Positions 24,914 to 36,936 of a stretch of 64,000 nucleotides of DNA are shown piece by piece. Made by a program: the position numbers and the translations under genes. Under the pieces are notes generated by a model. It saw only the letters and a list, made by a program, of their open reading frames with translations, was not told the origin of the DNA and did no database searches. Location: NCBI GenBank assembly GCA_004352715.1, contig SCFE01000012.1, positions 1,886,655 through 1,950,654 of the forward strand, written 5' to 3'. How positions within the stretch are numbered: position 1 is the first letter of the stretch; each line of letters starts with the position of its first letter. The stretch is from Hofstenia miamia (Eukaryota; Xenacoelomorpha; Acoela).

Positions 24914-26700
24914 TTTATTTTATTTTGGAGAGGAATTATCTAACAATTTAATTATAATAATGTGGCTGAAAATATATAATTGGAATGGCAAGTGTATTGC
25001 TGGTTCAATTGTCTGAAAACCAAATGCTGAAAAGGTTAATTCCTCTCTTTTAATTATAGAAGTGCCCAAAAATATTCTCATTAGCAAATAACACAATTAA
25101 CTGGTCATAAAGCTAACATTCTATGAAACTACTTAATAAAATCAAATTTCAGAATGTAAGATGTAATAATTGATAATAAACTATTTATTACAATTTATAT
25201 TGCGGCATTGAAACATTCAACTCTCGTCTAATTAATATAATCTGTTTCTACCATATAATTGTCAATTCTTTGTACATATACCAAAATCTGTAAAATGAAA
25301 TGTTTTGTAATATTAAGAAATGACCAAATAGGTAAAATCAATCTGAATATCGCAATTTTGGTCGAAAGCATTCTGCCAATTCAAAAAATTGTTCCACATA
25401 TATCAAGCAAATTGATAAAAATTATAAATTGAAGCATATTTCCTTGAAAGTGAATGTACAACAAAAATTGCAAACATGGAACTTAATAAACTTAACATTA
25501 TGCTAATAATTTCTAAATTATTATTGAAGGATCATCAGTTCAATAAAGTTTTCCTTTAAGTTTTTACATTTGTGACACACGACCAGATAGTATTTTTTTG
25601 AACAAAATTGATAAATAAAATAAAAAGCCTTATTTTTTGAATTATACAATATATGCTGCTGCTTTCAATGAAAATATGCATGGATGCGGACATTTAGTTA
25701 ATTCAAGTTTCGTATTCTTACCATTTTAAAGAGATTGAGGTCTCTGGCATTGAATGCGTAGTTAGTATGATTACAATAATGCTCTGTTGAGTATACATTA
25801 ACAAAAAAAGTGTACAATTGTTACTAAATCAAAATGAAAAAAATGCAAAATTAGGAATTGGTATGCTAATCTTTGGAGATTCACTCTAGTTGAAGTGATC
25901 ATAATTACTAAATATGTGAATAGGTATAATGAAACTTTCCCTGGAGTTCGTCTAAAGTAACATTATCCTGTGCTGACCATTTTTGAATTTACACATAAAG
26001 GACCTAAAGTAATTGAAATTTATTAAACATCGTTTGGGTTGCATTGAAAATAACTTGACTATTATTTTGAGGCTATTACAAAATCAATAACATTGTAAAC
26101 TTGTCATGATTAAGAAAATAATGATTGTAATAAGCAAAACATAGAAAAGCGTTTTGGAGCAATAAATTAATTGTACTGTCCAGCAATCAATTAAGGCTGT
26201 GAAAATGAGACAACTTTTAAAGTTCCAATTTCTCAAGTGTCTTGAGAACTAAGCAAATTATGAAAACAATTTGTGTAGAAACGAAACAATTTTGGTTACA
26301 AATTATTAAATTAACATAGTATATAAACTCAGCTAACATAACTGCTGTGTTTTGATGGTCATTAATTAAGATCATAAGACAATATCACTGCAAAATATAA
26401 GATTTATATATTAATTTGGTTATGTAATTATGTTCAGGTGATGCTATTATTTAATTTATTGGACATTGTAATTGGAAATTTTCTGTGACCGTGAACTAAT
26501 AAAATTTCACCACAATAGAAATCTACTAATAATCAATATCAGTGGGTCTATACAATTTAGTGAACAGACGGCATTGCTAACCGCTTTGGCTGCTAAAAGT
26601 GAGAACTGAGACACTTTTTCTAAACATGTCTGCCTAAATAATATTCAAGCTGAAGGTTTTGTTTTAAGTTTATTCTTAGCAAAGGATTTTTCTTTTGTAT
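24912..26700. other. Non-coding, AT-rich interval
   Basis: No gene, repeat family or RNA recognised before the TA tract and gap at 26706. Confidence 0.5.
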
Positions 26701-26705
26701 TCTTT

Positions 26706-27736
26706 TATATATATATATATATAATATATATATGTTNNNNNNNNNNNNNNNNNNNNNNNNNNNNNNNNNNNNNNNNNNNNNNNNNNNNNNNNNNNNNNNN
26801 NNNNNNNNNNNNNNNNNNNNNNNNNNNNNNNNNNNNNNNNNNNNNNNNNNNNNNNNNNNNNNNNNNNNNNNNNNNNNNNNNNNNNNNNNNNNNNNNNNNN
26901 NNNNNNNNNNNNNNNNNNNNNNNNNNNNNNNNNNNNNNNNNNNNNNNNNNNNNNNNNNNNNNNNNNNNNNNNNNNNNNNNNNNNNNNNNNNNNNNNNNNN
27001 NNNNNNNNNNNNNNNNNNNNNNNNNNNNNNNNNNNNNNNNNNNNNNNNNNNNNNNNNNNNNNNNNNNNNNNNNNNNNNNNNNNNNNNNNNNNNNNNNNNN
27101 NNNNNNNNNNNNNNNNNNNNNNNNNNNNNNNNNNNNNNNNNNNNNNNNNNNNNNNNNNNNNNNNNNNNNNNNNNNNNNNNNNNNNNNNNNNNNNNNNNNN
27201 NNNNNNNNNNNNNNNNNNNNNNNNNNNNNNNNNNNNNNNNNNNNNNNNNNNNNNNNNNNNNNNNNNNNNNNNNNNNNNNNNNNNNNNNNNNNNNNNNNNN
27301 NNNNNNNNNNNNNNNNNNNNNNNNNNNNNNNNNNNNNNNNNNNNNNNNNNNNNNNNNNNNNNNNNNNNNNNNNNNNNNNNNNNNNNNNNNNNNNNNNNNN
27401 NNNNNNNNNNNNNNNNNNNNNNNNNNNNNNNNNNNNNNNNNNNNNNNNNNNNNNNNNNNNNNNNNNNNNNNNNNNNNNNNNNNNNNNNNNNNNNNNNNNN
27501 NNNNNNNNNNNNNNNNNNNNNNNNNNNNNNNNNNNNNNNNNNNNNNNNNNNNNNNNNNNNNNNNNNNNNNNNNNNNNNNNNNNNNNNNNNNNNNNNNNNN
27601 NNNNNNNNNNNNNNNNNNNNNNNNNNNNNNNNNNNNNNNNNNNNNNNNNNNNNNNNNNNNNNNNNNNNNNNNNNNNNNNNNNNNNNNNNNNNNNNNNNNN
27701 NNNNNNNNNNNNNNNNNNNNNNNNNNNNNNNNNNNN
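26706..27736. other. (TA)n tract then 1000-N assembly gap (27 bp + gap 26737-27736)
   Basis: The TA tract runs into N at 26737 and sequence resumes at 27737 inside a gag ORF. The gap length is a placeholder. The 5' LTR and primer site of copy A would be expected here. Confidence 0.95.
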
Positions 27737-27737
27737 T

Positions 27738-29237
27738 GAACTAGCAAGTGCGGAAACAATCAGGAACATCCAAATTGATATGGATACCAGATTAATTGAT
27801 CAAAGCAAAGTGTTCCAAAATGAGATCAAGGCACTCATGAAACAGTTAACGGAATCAAACAGCAGATTTCTGGAACAAAATCAGCTTTTGCAAGACAAGA
27901 ATAATGCATTAGAAAGAACAAACCAGCAGCTGATACAAGATAATGATATACAAGCTGCAGAGATATCCCAACTTAAAAGTAAAATAACTCGACTCAAAAC
28001 AAACAGAAATGAACAATCAACACATTTACAACATAACTTGTTGGAAATAGAAAACAGGTGATTAGTCGAAGACAAAGATCTGAGACAAGAAGAGATAGCT
28101 CAACTAAAGGACAAGGTGAGGTTATTGCAGCTGAATAATGACGAACAAGAGAAAATACAATCCCACAATTTCCAGTTTGTAGGTAGGAAAGAATGGGAGC
28201 TACGAGCTTCACCACTCCATGACAACATATCAGAGGACTCTTCGGAAGACGAGAATGAGGTAGAAAAGAAGAAATTCGTTGAAGAAATCAAAGAAGCAAT
28301 AACCGCGCAATTACGGAAAGAAGAAGCGACAACAAGAAACATGAAACCGAAATACAGTAACTCGATATTAAACCAGGAGGTGGGAAACGACATGATCCTC
28401 TGTAAAGCTACGCTACCAAAATTCAATGGCAGAGTAGATGGCTATAATCCAACATTCTGGGAATGGCTCCAGATGTTCGAGTTGACAATGGCAGAAAGAA
28501 AGGTGAGCCAACACTCAGCAGCAGCAAGATTCCCCCTATATCTAACAGGAGCGGCAGCACAGCATTACCTGCTGTTAGACCCTGAAACAAAAACGGACTA
28601 CGAATTGTTAATTGGCGACTTCATAGAATACTATGGAAACGAAAGTTTTAAGAACCAATACCGGATAATTTTAAATGGAACGAAGATGAAGAAGACAGAT
28701 GACATCCGCAATTATATACAGCAGGTCGAAAGGCTAGTCACACTCAGCTCAAGGGAGAGCCAATATTCAAAGTATGATCTCTTCTCGCACATTTGCAAGG
28801 GGATGCCCAATAATATAAGAGCACAATTTGAAATTAAGTGCGATGTAGACGACAAACTGGAAAAGATGATCAGAAAAGCAGTGGACATACAAGCGATGAT
28901 CGAAAATAACGTGAGAATAAATGAAAAAGCAGCCTGGCATAGGGAAGCGCCAACCTGGAGGAACAACCTCAAGCCGAAAAACACAACGAAAACATATGAG
29001 AACGACAAACAAGTAAAGACGATAAAAATAAAAACTAGAGATGGAAAAACAAAGAAGGTTCGTGAGAAAGACATTAAATGTTATAATTGTGGAAAGAAAG
29101 GACATAAGAGAGACGAGTGTCACAAACAAATAAATATGATTGGAGAAGAACAAGGGTACATCGAAGAAGAAGATTTGATAGAATCGGATGGAGAAACGAA
29201 TGAGGAACCCCAAACTGAAGAGGAATCAGAAAACTAA
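27738..29237 (+). pseudogene. Copy A: Ty3/gypsy-type gag with one in-frame TGA
   Basis: The frame is open from the gap edge to the TAA at 29235, 500 codons, with one internal TGA at 28059-28061 (after LLEIENR). Residues 1-130 are a heptad-rich coiled coil. The capsid-like part has NPTFWEWLQMFELTMAERK and RFPLYLTGAAAQHYLLL, in the style of metazoan gypsy/Mag gag (retrotrans_gag). The zinc knuckle is CYNCGKKGHKRDEC (C-x2-C-x4-H-x4-C) near 29077-29120, followed by an acidic tail. Copy B on the minus strand has the same layout and clearly related sequence. The N-terminus lies in the gap. Confidence 0.85.
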
Positions 29238-29330
29238 GCAGAGCGCCGACTCCTGAAAACCGCACAGCAGTGATGATTATGGCGAATATGGATACGGTAA
29301 ACACAATGACAATATCAGTTAATGGGATAA
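29219..29330 (+). pseudogene. Copy A: start of pol (protease) in the -1 frame relative to gag
   Basis: A second frame, -1 relative to gag, is open from 29219 across the gag stop and runs to the gap at 29331. It encodes KLSRAPTPENRTAVM, then TMTISVNG at the gap edge. Copy B has KLSRALTHNNRAVIM at the same place and leads into a DTG protease, so this is the pol entry. The overlap contains gaaaactaag. The active site of A is hidden by the gap. Confidence 0.65.
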
Positions 29331-30330
29331 NNNNNNNNNNNNNNNNNNNNNNNNNNNNNNNNNNNNNNNNNNNNNNNNNNNNNNNNNNNNNNNNNNNNNN
29401 NNNNNNNNNNNNNNNNNNNNNNNNNNNNNNNNNNNNNNNNNNNNNNNNNNNNNNNNNNNNNNNNNNNNNNNNNNNNNNNNNNNNNNNNNNNNNNNNNNNN
29501 NNNNNNNNNNNNNNNNNNNNNNNNNNNNNNNNNNNNNNNNNNNNNNNNNNNNNNNNNNNNNNNNNNNNNNNNNNNNNNNNNNNNNNNNNNNNNNNNNNNN
29601 NNNNNNNNNNNNNNNNNNNNNNNNNNNNNNNNNNNNNNNNNNNNNNNNNNNNNNNNNNNNNNNNNNNNNNNNNNNNNNNNNNNNNNNNNNNNNNNNNNNN
29701 NNNNNNNNNNNNNNNNNNNNNNNNNNNNNNNNNNNNNNNNNNNNNNNNNNNNNNNNNNNNNNNNNNNNNNNNNNNNNNNNNNNNNNNNNNNNNNNNNNNN
29801 NNNNNNNNNNNNNNNNNNNNNNNNNNNNNNNNNNNNNNNNNNNNNNNNNNNNNNNNNNNNNNNNNNNNNNNNNNNNNNNNNNNNNNNNNNNNNNNNNNNN
29901 NNNNNNNNNNNNNNNNNNNNNNNNNNNNNNNNNNNNNNNNNNNNNNNNNNNNNNNNNNNNNNNNNNNNNNNNNNNNNNNNNNNNNNNNNNNNNNNNNNNN
30001 NNNNNNNNNNNNNNNNNNNNNNNNNNNNNNNNNNNNNNNNNNNNNNNNNNNNNNNNNNNNNNNNNNNNNNNNNNNNNNNNNNNNNNNNNNNNNNNNNNNN
30101 NNNNNNNNNNNNNNNNNNNNNNNNNNNNNNNNNNNNNNNNNNNNNNNNNNNNNNNNNNNNNNNNNNNNNNNNNNNNNNNNNNNNNNNNNNNNNNNNNNNN
30201 NNNNNNNNNNNNNNNNNNNNNNNNNNNNNNNNNNNNNNNNNNNNNNNNNNNNNNNNNNNNNNNNNNNNNNNNNNNNNNNNNNNNNNNNNNNNNNNNNNNN
30301 NNNNNNNNNNNNNNNNNNNNNNNNNNNNNN
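29331..30330. other. Assembly gap, exactly 1000 N
   Basis: It joins a + strand gag (copy A) to a - strand integrase (copy B). The true length is unknown, and the gap must hide at least one element end. Confidence 0.98.
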
Positions 30331-33300
30331 GTCCCAGTCTCAATATCCATTCTTTTAAAACTAGCTCAGCTGTGGTTTCAGCTGTGGTGTTCCGCATTGG
30401 GACCATCCTTGCGTATTTGGTGAAGTTATCCACCATAACTAGTAGGTACTGATAGCCTTCAGTATCTTTTGATAGCATTTCAAGATCTATGTGAACTATT
30501 TCATTGGGTTGCATCACAATGATTTTCTCAAGTGGTGCTCATTGTGTTGGGAAATACTGTTTATTGTTTAGGAGGCATGTGGTGCATTTGTTAATGATGT
30601 CTTCCATGACTTTTCTGATGGCTGTTGTTATGAAATGAGCATTAAATGTTTTCTCTGTCTGTGTTATCCTCAAATGGCCCTTCTCGTGCATCTTATGTAT
30701 TAGTTCCCTCTTAAGTAATCTGGTATTGCAATTTGGTTGTTTCCAGCTTCAACATATAACAGTCCATTCTTGTTGATCTTCCACTTGTAACATTCATAAT
30801 ATCCTGCCGTTATTTTAGATAATGTTGTTCACGGTTCTTTAATCTTTTTCATAATCTCGCTTAGGACTATATCATCTTTTTGTTTGTCCACTATCTCTTG
30901 TTCTGTTATTTCCTCTCTTATTAGTATTGGTAGCACTGCTTGACCCTTTTTGTCAACATTTATTTCTGGTAGCCCCTCGTATTCAGTGTGCAGCAGGAAC
31001 TGAAATTGTTTCTTTTCTCCATCTGTCTTTGTTGCATCTCTTTGGTACTCTGGGAGTGATGTCCAGAAATCCGCGTTGTTGTGTAATGTGCCTTTTCTGT
31101 GTTTGATCATGAATGTGAATTCATTTAGATACTCGATCCACCAAGACACTATCCCGGATTTATCTCCCAAAAACTTTTTCAACCAGGCCAGACCACTGTT
31201 ATCTGTTCATACTCTAAACTCCCTTCCTATGAGGAAGTGTCGAAACTTTTTAATGCTTTCAATCAGCGTGAGCATTTCGACTTTAGTGGAGCCGTAGTTC
31301 TCTTCACTGGCCCACAGCTTGCGACTGAAGAACTGGATGGGCACTTCTTTTCCATTTCTCATTTGGCCCAATGTTGCTCCAATTGCCACCTTGCTTGCAT
31401 CGCAATCTAATATAAATTTTTCATTGTAATCAGGTGTATTGAGGGAAGGTAATTTTGCGAGCTCTTCCTTGATGTTATCGAGTTCCTCCTGTTCTTTCCA
31501 TGTCCATACAAATGGAACTGCCTTCCTCATCAATCGAGTCATCTTTGCTGTTTTTCCAGCTATGTTTGGAATGAAGGTTCCATAATAATTGAAAAATCCC
31601 ATGATTCTCTAAATATCCTTTTTGTTGTTTGGTTTCTCTATCTTCCAGATCATCTCTCAGGCATTGTCCTTCATGCAGATCCTCCCTTTTTCTATCGTTC
31701 TTCCGAGGAACACTATCTTCTCCTTGAGAATGTCGCATTTATTTCCATTGATCCAGAGTCCCGCATTTTCCAAAATTGTTAGTGTTCTTTCCAATTTTTC
31801 CAGGTGTTCTTGGACTGTGTTGTTTGTGACTATGATGTCATCTATATAGGCGTCAACTCCTTCTTCCATTCAATGTGTTTTGTTCTTAAGTACCTTTGTT
31901 ATGTATCTCTGGAATGTTGCTGGCACGTTACAGAGTCTGAATGCCATATAAATCCATTCGTACAGTCTGTATGGAGTTATGAATGCTGTCTTCTCTATGT
32001 CCTCCTCCTCCATTTTCCCTTGCCAATAGGCTTTACATAAATCTAGAGTTGTGAAATATTTATGTTTGCTGGCTTCATAGAGCATGTCTTCTATTCATGG
32101 TAAAGGGTACGAATCTTTCTTTGTCACTTCGTTGAATTTGCGGAAATCAATGCATAGTCAGTACTTGTTTCCTGCTTTACGAACATGTTGGGTGCTGCGT
32201 ACGGGCTTTTGCTTGGCCGGATGATCTTATTATCAATTAATTCTTCTAGTATCCAATTGTATTCTTCCTTTAGCTGCTCAGGTACTCTTCTGACTGGCAG
32301 CTTGATTGGTTTGTCCATTGTCGTCATGATTTTGTGTTTTTCACCTACTGCTTGACCAACACTTATCTCCCCATAGTTGAATATATGTTTATGCTTTTCT
32401 AGAAGTGTTCTTAAATGCGTGATGTCTCGTTCTTCTAGATGTTGATAGTCTTCGTCATTTATAACTGGTATCCTGTGTGTATCTTCCTCTTCTGCTTTTG
32501 TCCCAACGCCCTCGAATCAGCTTTTGGGAGTACTTGCAACTTCAATGGTGTTCGTCCACTCGCCCTCAAGTCAGCCATGTGGAGTACTATCCACTTTCCT
32601 TTGCAAGTCCTTGAGTCGACCATGCAAATTACTTGCTCCATCATCGTCTTCCATTGCCTTCCAAATGAGTTTGATGTTAGTTTTGATGTATTTTCCATAT
32701 ATTCTTATCTGGGATTTTTTCAGATTCACATTCTGGTTCATAGCATTGAGTATTGGTACACTTCCTTTTCCGTTTTTTTATTGTACAAACACTAGATGGC
32801 ATTGAAACTCATTTGGTATTGATGCCTTTATTATCATATAGCATTATGTCAGCTGTGATATTATATAACATTATGTCAGCTGTGCATTTTCCATTGATGC
32901 AACTGTAGATGAATGTCTTCTTGCAGTTGAAACGTGATTGTTCTCTGTTTCTCTTGCTCCTCTTTGATTTCCATTTCCTCTTCTTTTACCTTTATTGTCT
33001 TTTTCACATAGTTAATGACACAACCGTTTCTTGTCAGAAAATTGTTTCCTAATATGACTTAGTATGGTAATGCGTTATTGTGTGTGTCCACCACCACCAA
33101 AGGTTGTTTGAACATTGTGTTCTCAATTCTCATTTGTGCAACATTTATCATTCCCTTCATGTCAATATAATCCCTTGACGCATTAATTAATCTTTTGTTA
33201 CAATTCTTCATGTCTTCTCATTGAAATCCCAATTTCATAGCGCATTCATCAGTGATTATAGATGTTGCTGCTCCGGTATCGATTGTTGCTTTTGTCATTA

Positions 33301-33411
33301 CTCTGTTGATGGCTATTGTTATTGTATTCATCATGTCAAGGTTTGTTAGGATCATTATCACTGCACGGTTGTTATGAGTCAGCGCTCTACTTAGTTTTCC
33401 AACTCCTTGGT
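30331..33411 (-). pseudogene. Copy B: Ty3/gypsy-type pol (protease, RT, RNase H, integrase part)
   Basis: Read on the minus strand. The aspartic protease has TIDTGAATSI (33270-33290). The RT has LCIDFRKFNE, then DLCKAYWQGK near 32040 and AYIDDIIV near 31840 (catalytic YIDD). RNase H follows with LDCDASKVAIG near 31400, and a DFW segment where DxLSR is common. The integrase zinc-binding part is near 30560-30700 (EKGHLRI, CTTC), and the first catalytic Asp is in HIDLEM near 30495. The rest is cut by the gap at 30330. Order PR-RT-RH-IN is that of Ty3/gypsy. The sequence has about eleven in-frame TGAs, one TAA, one TAG and at least two frameshifts (near 30695 and 32165), so it is inactive as assembled. 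Confidence 0.88.
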
Positions 33412-35009
33412 TGGCATTGCTTTGTCTATTTCATCTTCCATTTGTAGTACGTCTTCTTCATCATAGTATGCTTCTTCATCACCAATGACGTTTATCTGCT
33501 TTGGGCAGTCTGGTTTTTTATGTCCTTTCTGTCCACAGCCATAGCATTTAACGTCGTTTTCTTTTAATTTCCTCATTTTTCCATCCTTTCCCGTGACTTT
33601 TATTACTTTCTCTTGTTTTGCTTCAGAGTAGTTTTTGTTGGGAGTATGCAACTTGAAGTTGCTTTTCCATGTTGGTGTGTTTCTGTGCCATGCGGCTTTC
33701 TTGTATATCCAAGCATTGTTCTCGATCGTGGCTTGTATATCAACAGCCTTCCTGATCATTCTTTCTAGTTTGTCATTGACATCACATTTAATCTCAAATT
33801 GTGTTTTGATGCTTTCTGGCATACCTTTACAGATATGTGAGAATAAGTTGTATTTCGAATAGGTGTTTCCCCTAGAACTGAGCATCACGAGCGACTTGAC
33901 CATCAAGAGGTAGTTTCGGATGTCGTCAGTTTTCCTCATTTTTGTTGCGTTCAAGATAATTCGATACTGGTTCTTGAAACTTTCATTTTCATAATAGTTA
34001 ATGAAGTCTCCTATTAGTAGTTGATAGTTCCTTTTTGTCTCTGCATCCAGTAACAGATAGTGTTGAGATGCTGCTCCAGTTAGGTATAGTGGAAGTCTCG
34101 CTGCTGCTGCTTGCTGGCTCACTTTCCTTTCTGCCATTGTTAATTCGAACATTTGAAGCCACTCAGCAAATGTGGGATTGTAACCATCTACTTTCCCATT
34201 GAATTTGGGTAGTGTCGCTTTGCATGGAATTGTATCATTGGCTGTTAATTGTGGTAGAATCAAATTCTCATATTTTGGTTTTCTATGATTGGTTTGTATG
34301 TCCTCCTCCTGCAGTTGTGTGGTCACTGCTTTCTTGATTTCATTTATTATTTTTTGTTTTTCAATGTCAGAATCTTTGTCTGATTCTTTGAATGCTACTT
34401 CCTTTCAGATCGACCTATGTGGTGCCTGTAGTTCACTGTCCTTTCTGCCTTGGAATTAGATTTCATGATATTGCATGTTGTTTCTATTCTCTTCTTCTGT
34501 TAGACGTAGCAGTCTCAATTTATCTGTCTGTTGGTTCTTTCTAGTTCCTGGTTTTTCTCTTGCCATCACTGGTTTTCTTCTAGAAACCTTTTGTTGGACT
34601 CCAACAGTTGATGAGTCAAGATTTTAATTTCGTTTTTGAAATAACTGATTTTTTCTTCTAATCCCATTTCCATATTTACTCTGATTTCACTCAATATCAA
34701 TTTGTTTTGGCATTCCATTTCTTTGACCTTCTCAGTCAATTGTTCTACTTGCTGCCTTAAAGTTTCCTCATTCTCTTGACTCTTTCTTAACAACACCATT
34801 ATATCTAGTGGGTTTGTGTCTGTGGGGTTCGTCTCTGGGGGTGAACTAAAGGATTGTAGTTCTGTATCTGTGGCGTCTGTTGCTGAATTTTCACTGAAGT
34901 AAGGTGATGATCAAATAGTCCTGGGGGTTACTGCTTTTGTTGCAGTTTTCTTTGTGCTTCCTTTTCTAGTTTTTGTTATTTTTCTTTTGGTTCATAGTGG
35001 CTTTCTCAT
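33391..35009 (-). pseudogene. Copy B: gag (coiled coil, capsid, CCHC knuckle)
   Basis: Likely ATG at 35009, reading left to the TAA at 33391. A basic N-terminal stretch leads to a coiled coil at 34799-34566. The capsid-like part has NPTFAEWLQMFELTMAERK and YLTGAASQHYLLL, close to copy A. The knuckle CYGCGQKGHKKPDC lies near 33510-33550. Internal breaks are several TGAs, a TAA near 34457 (where A has Gln) and a frameshift near 34520. Downstream, pol is in the -1 frame as in copy A. The primer site and LTR lie upstream at 35192-36340, with a leader of about 180 bp. Confidence 0.85.
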
Positions 35010-35191
35010 CTCCAGATTGTGATTCCAGGATCTCTGTGAAGTGCATTTGTTTGGTTCAGGGTATCTCTCTGCCTATCATTAGTAGTTGGTTTGTGTAAAC
35101 AGTTGGTTGCTTCCATACTTTCCCTCATAGCGTATGATGTCGTTTTGCAGGTGGTTTAATTGAATGTTTCTTCTGTTGGTTTGCTGTTCTT

Positions 35192-35208
35192 GGCTGTCAT
35201 GGTCGCCA
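35192..35208 (-). promoter_or_regulatory. Copy B primer-binding site, complementary to a tRNA-Arg 3' end
   Basis: Directly beside the LTR the + strand reads ggctgtcatggtcgcca, so the minus strand begins TGGCGACCATGACAGCC. TGG next to an LTR ending in CA is the standard primer site. The complementary tRNA 3' end, ending GGTCGCCA, matches what I recall of animal tRNA-Arg (UCG type). The TRIM-like element at 50505 has nearly the same site. Confidence 0.7.
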
Positions 35209-36340
35209 TGTAATATCCTCTACCAGGCTTTATCACTGTTGATTCACTGTTACCTTGTAAAATTGACTGTGTTATTGTGGGTAAGGATTTACTTATTGTT
35301 ACTGCTTGATGAGTTTCTTCTGTTACATTATGTAACCTTAATTAATTATTCATTTTTTAGGTGACAAAACCATGCGGTAACCTCTGCATCAATCTTTCAG
35401 TGGGCATCTGCCTGAAGTGGATCTCCACATCCAATTTCACCATTCCATCCAATGCTTGAGTGTCACTTCTCAGCTCAATTAAGATAGCTTATGTGTACAC
35501 TACATTAGCTTGGTGCTTACTCAAGGCATGACACAACTCAACTTAATCTCTATTATGTGAAAGTGTTCTATCTATTTGCAACTGGAAACTGTCACTAGTT
35601 GTTCATCCAATATNCAATATTATATGTAGCCATTACCAAAATATATTGGCTTAATTAAATAAATTCTAATTGAACAACTTCCTAACCTACATTTACAATT
35701 ACTACATGTAAGGTCATTATATCAGTTGATTATAGGTCATTAATTTAGATCTGAAAATATATTAAGATAATTCCTAAGGTTTGGTTATCCAACCATTTGT
35801 TGAGAGTTAGTTATCTAATACATGTAGAAGAGAAATGCTGGTCAGCTAATTGAGAGAAAACCCCTATACCTAACTTAAGTGCACTTTCATGGTCTGGCAC
35901 AGAGACCCTTGAATCATTCCCTGTGATATATCCAGACCACTACTAAACACTGCTCAATTAGCTCAACATTGTATTAAATAATCAAATTGTTAATAAGATG
36001 AAAAATAAGAATTCTAAGTAAAATTCTTTATCAAATGCTTACAGTAAGTTTCAATGTATTTATAGTATTTCAAAAGAAGTACCTGTCAATTTAAATTTCA
36101 AACTTCTGCCAAGATGGTGGCGATAAAATAACGTAAGCATTGTTTTGTCAAAAGTATTTCTATTGACAGATACAATTATCTTTTTATTGACACATATTTT
36201 ATTCTTGGTTGCATTTTACAAATTAATCTGAAATCATAGCAACTAATTGATTGTAATATTTTTTAATTAACTTTCTTTTGATCATAGTATCTTCTGTGAT
36301 GTTTGCAGCTTTTTTCTGATTAATGTTGGATGATGCTACA
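35209..36340 (-). mobile_element. Copy B 5' LTR (about 1132 bp)
   Basis: On the + strand it starts tgtaatatcctctacc and ends tggatgatgctaca; in element orientation this is TGTAGCATCATCC to GGATATTACA. It has TG/CA ends, a primer site next to it, and a homologous solo copy at 36937-38026. A single N sits at 35614. The unit stops exactly where copy C integrase-region coding begins (36341), so B may have inserted into C. The partner 3' LTR would be beyond the gap at 29331-30330. Confidence 0.8.
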
Positions 36341-36936
36341 GAAAGCTGCTTTTCCATTTATCTCCCAGTCAGCATACCATAATTTGCCTGACATCAACAC
36401 AGATAGGCAAGGCCATCTAGTACTACCAGTCCATCTAAAAGAGATTTATGAACAAGAGATCATTAAACACCAATACAATGATATACAAATAAAATAAAAA
36501 ATCCCAAAACACAATTAACCAATATAATCAATAACTATTACAACAACTACAAATGGGCTTTAAAAGCAAATGGTCTTCTTTTCATCACAGATAAACATCA
36601 CAATCACATTGCATTACTGGAATACTATAAATGAGACATAGCTCACAAATTCCATGAAAGAGGCCACAATGGTATCATCCAAACAGAATGAACATTGAAC
36701 ACCCAGTTCATTTGAATAGGTGTATGATCTATCATTACCAATGTCATCAATAAATGTACCACTTGTATTCTAACTAACACCACACATTTTCAAAAACAAA
36801 AAACTAACCTACAAAAAATCACATCAACTGGTCCAAACAATATACTCCATGTAGACATTGAACAACTGTTGAAAGATGACAAAGGCTTTCAATATGTACT
36901 CATATTAGTTGACAAATTCACCAAATATGCTCACAT
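36341..36936 (+). pseudogene. Copy C: gypsy-type pol fragment (RNase H end, integrase zinc-binding domain)
   Basis: The + strand encodes LPDINTDRQGHLVLPVHLKE near 36384, matching the same linker in copy B. The HHCC domain follows (RGHNGI, then NKCTTC, about 36660-36790), then ILHVDIEQLLKDDKG with the first catalytic Asp near 36855 and VDKFTKYAH. Several TGAs and TAAs interrupt it. The coding is cut at 36937 by the solo LTR and resumes at 38031 in the same frame. Confidence 0.75.

Noticed and set aside
24825-25016. 63-codon ORF with IYIYIY
   Set aside because: It is a translated TA microsatellite.
28712-29304. Several minus-strand ORFs of 76-148 codons
   Set aside because: Shadows of the gag frame of copy A. 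The + strand has the capsid and CCHC motifs.
27738-35009. Variant nuclear code with TGA as Trp
   Set aside because: The LRAT ORF ends at TGA, TGG is used for Trp in all genes and in the same retroelement, and other stops are present. Kept only as a skew worth testing.
35164-35364. 66-codon + strand ORF
   Set aside because: Lies across the primer site and LTR end of copy B.
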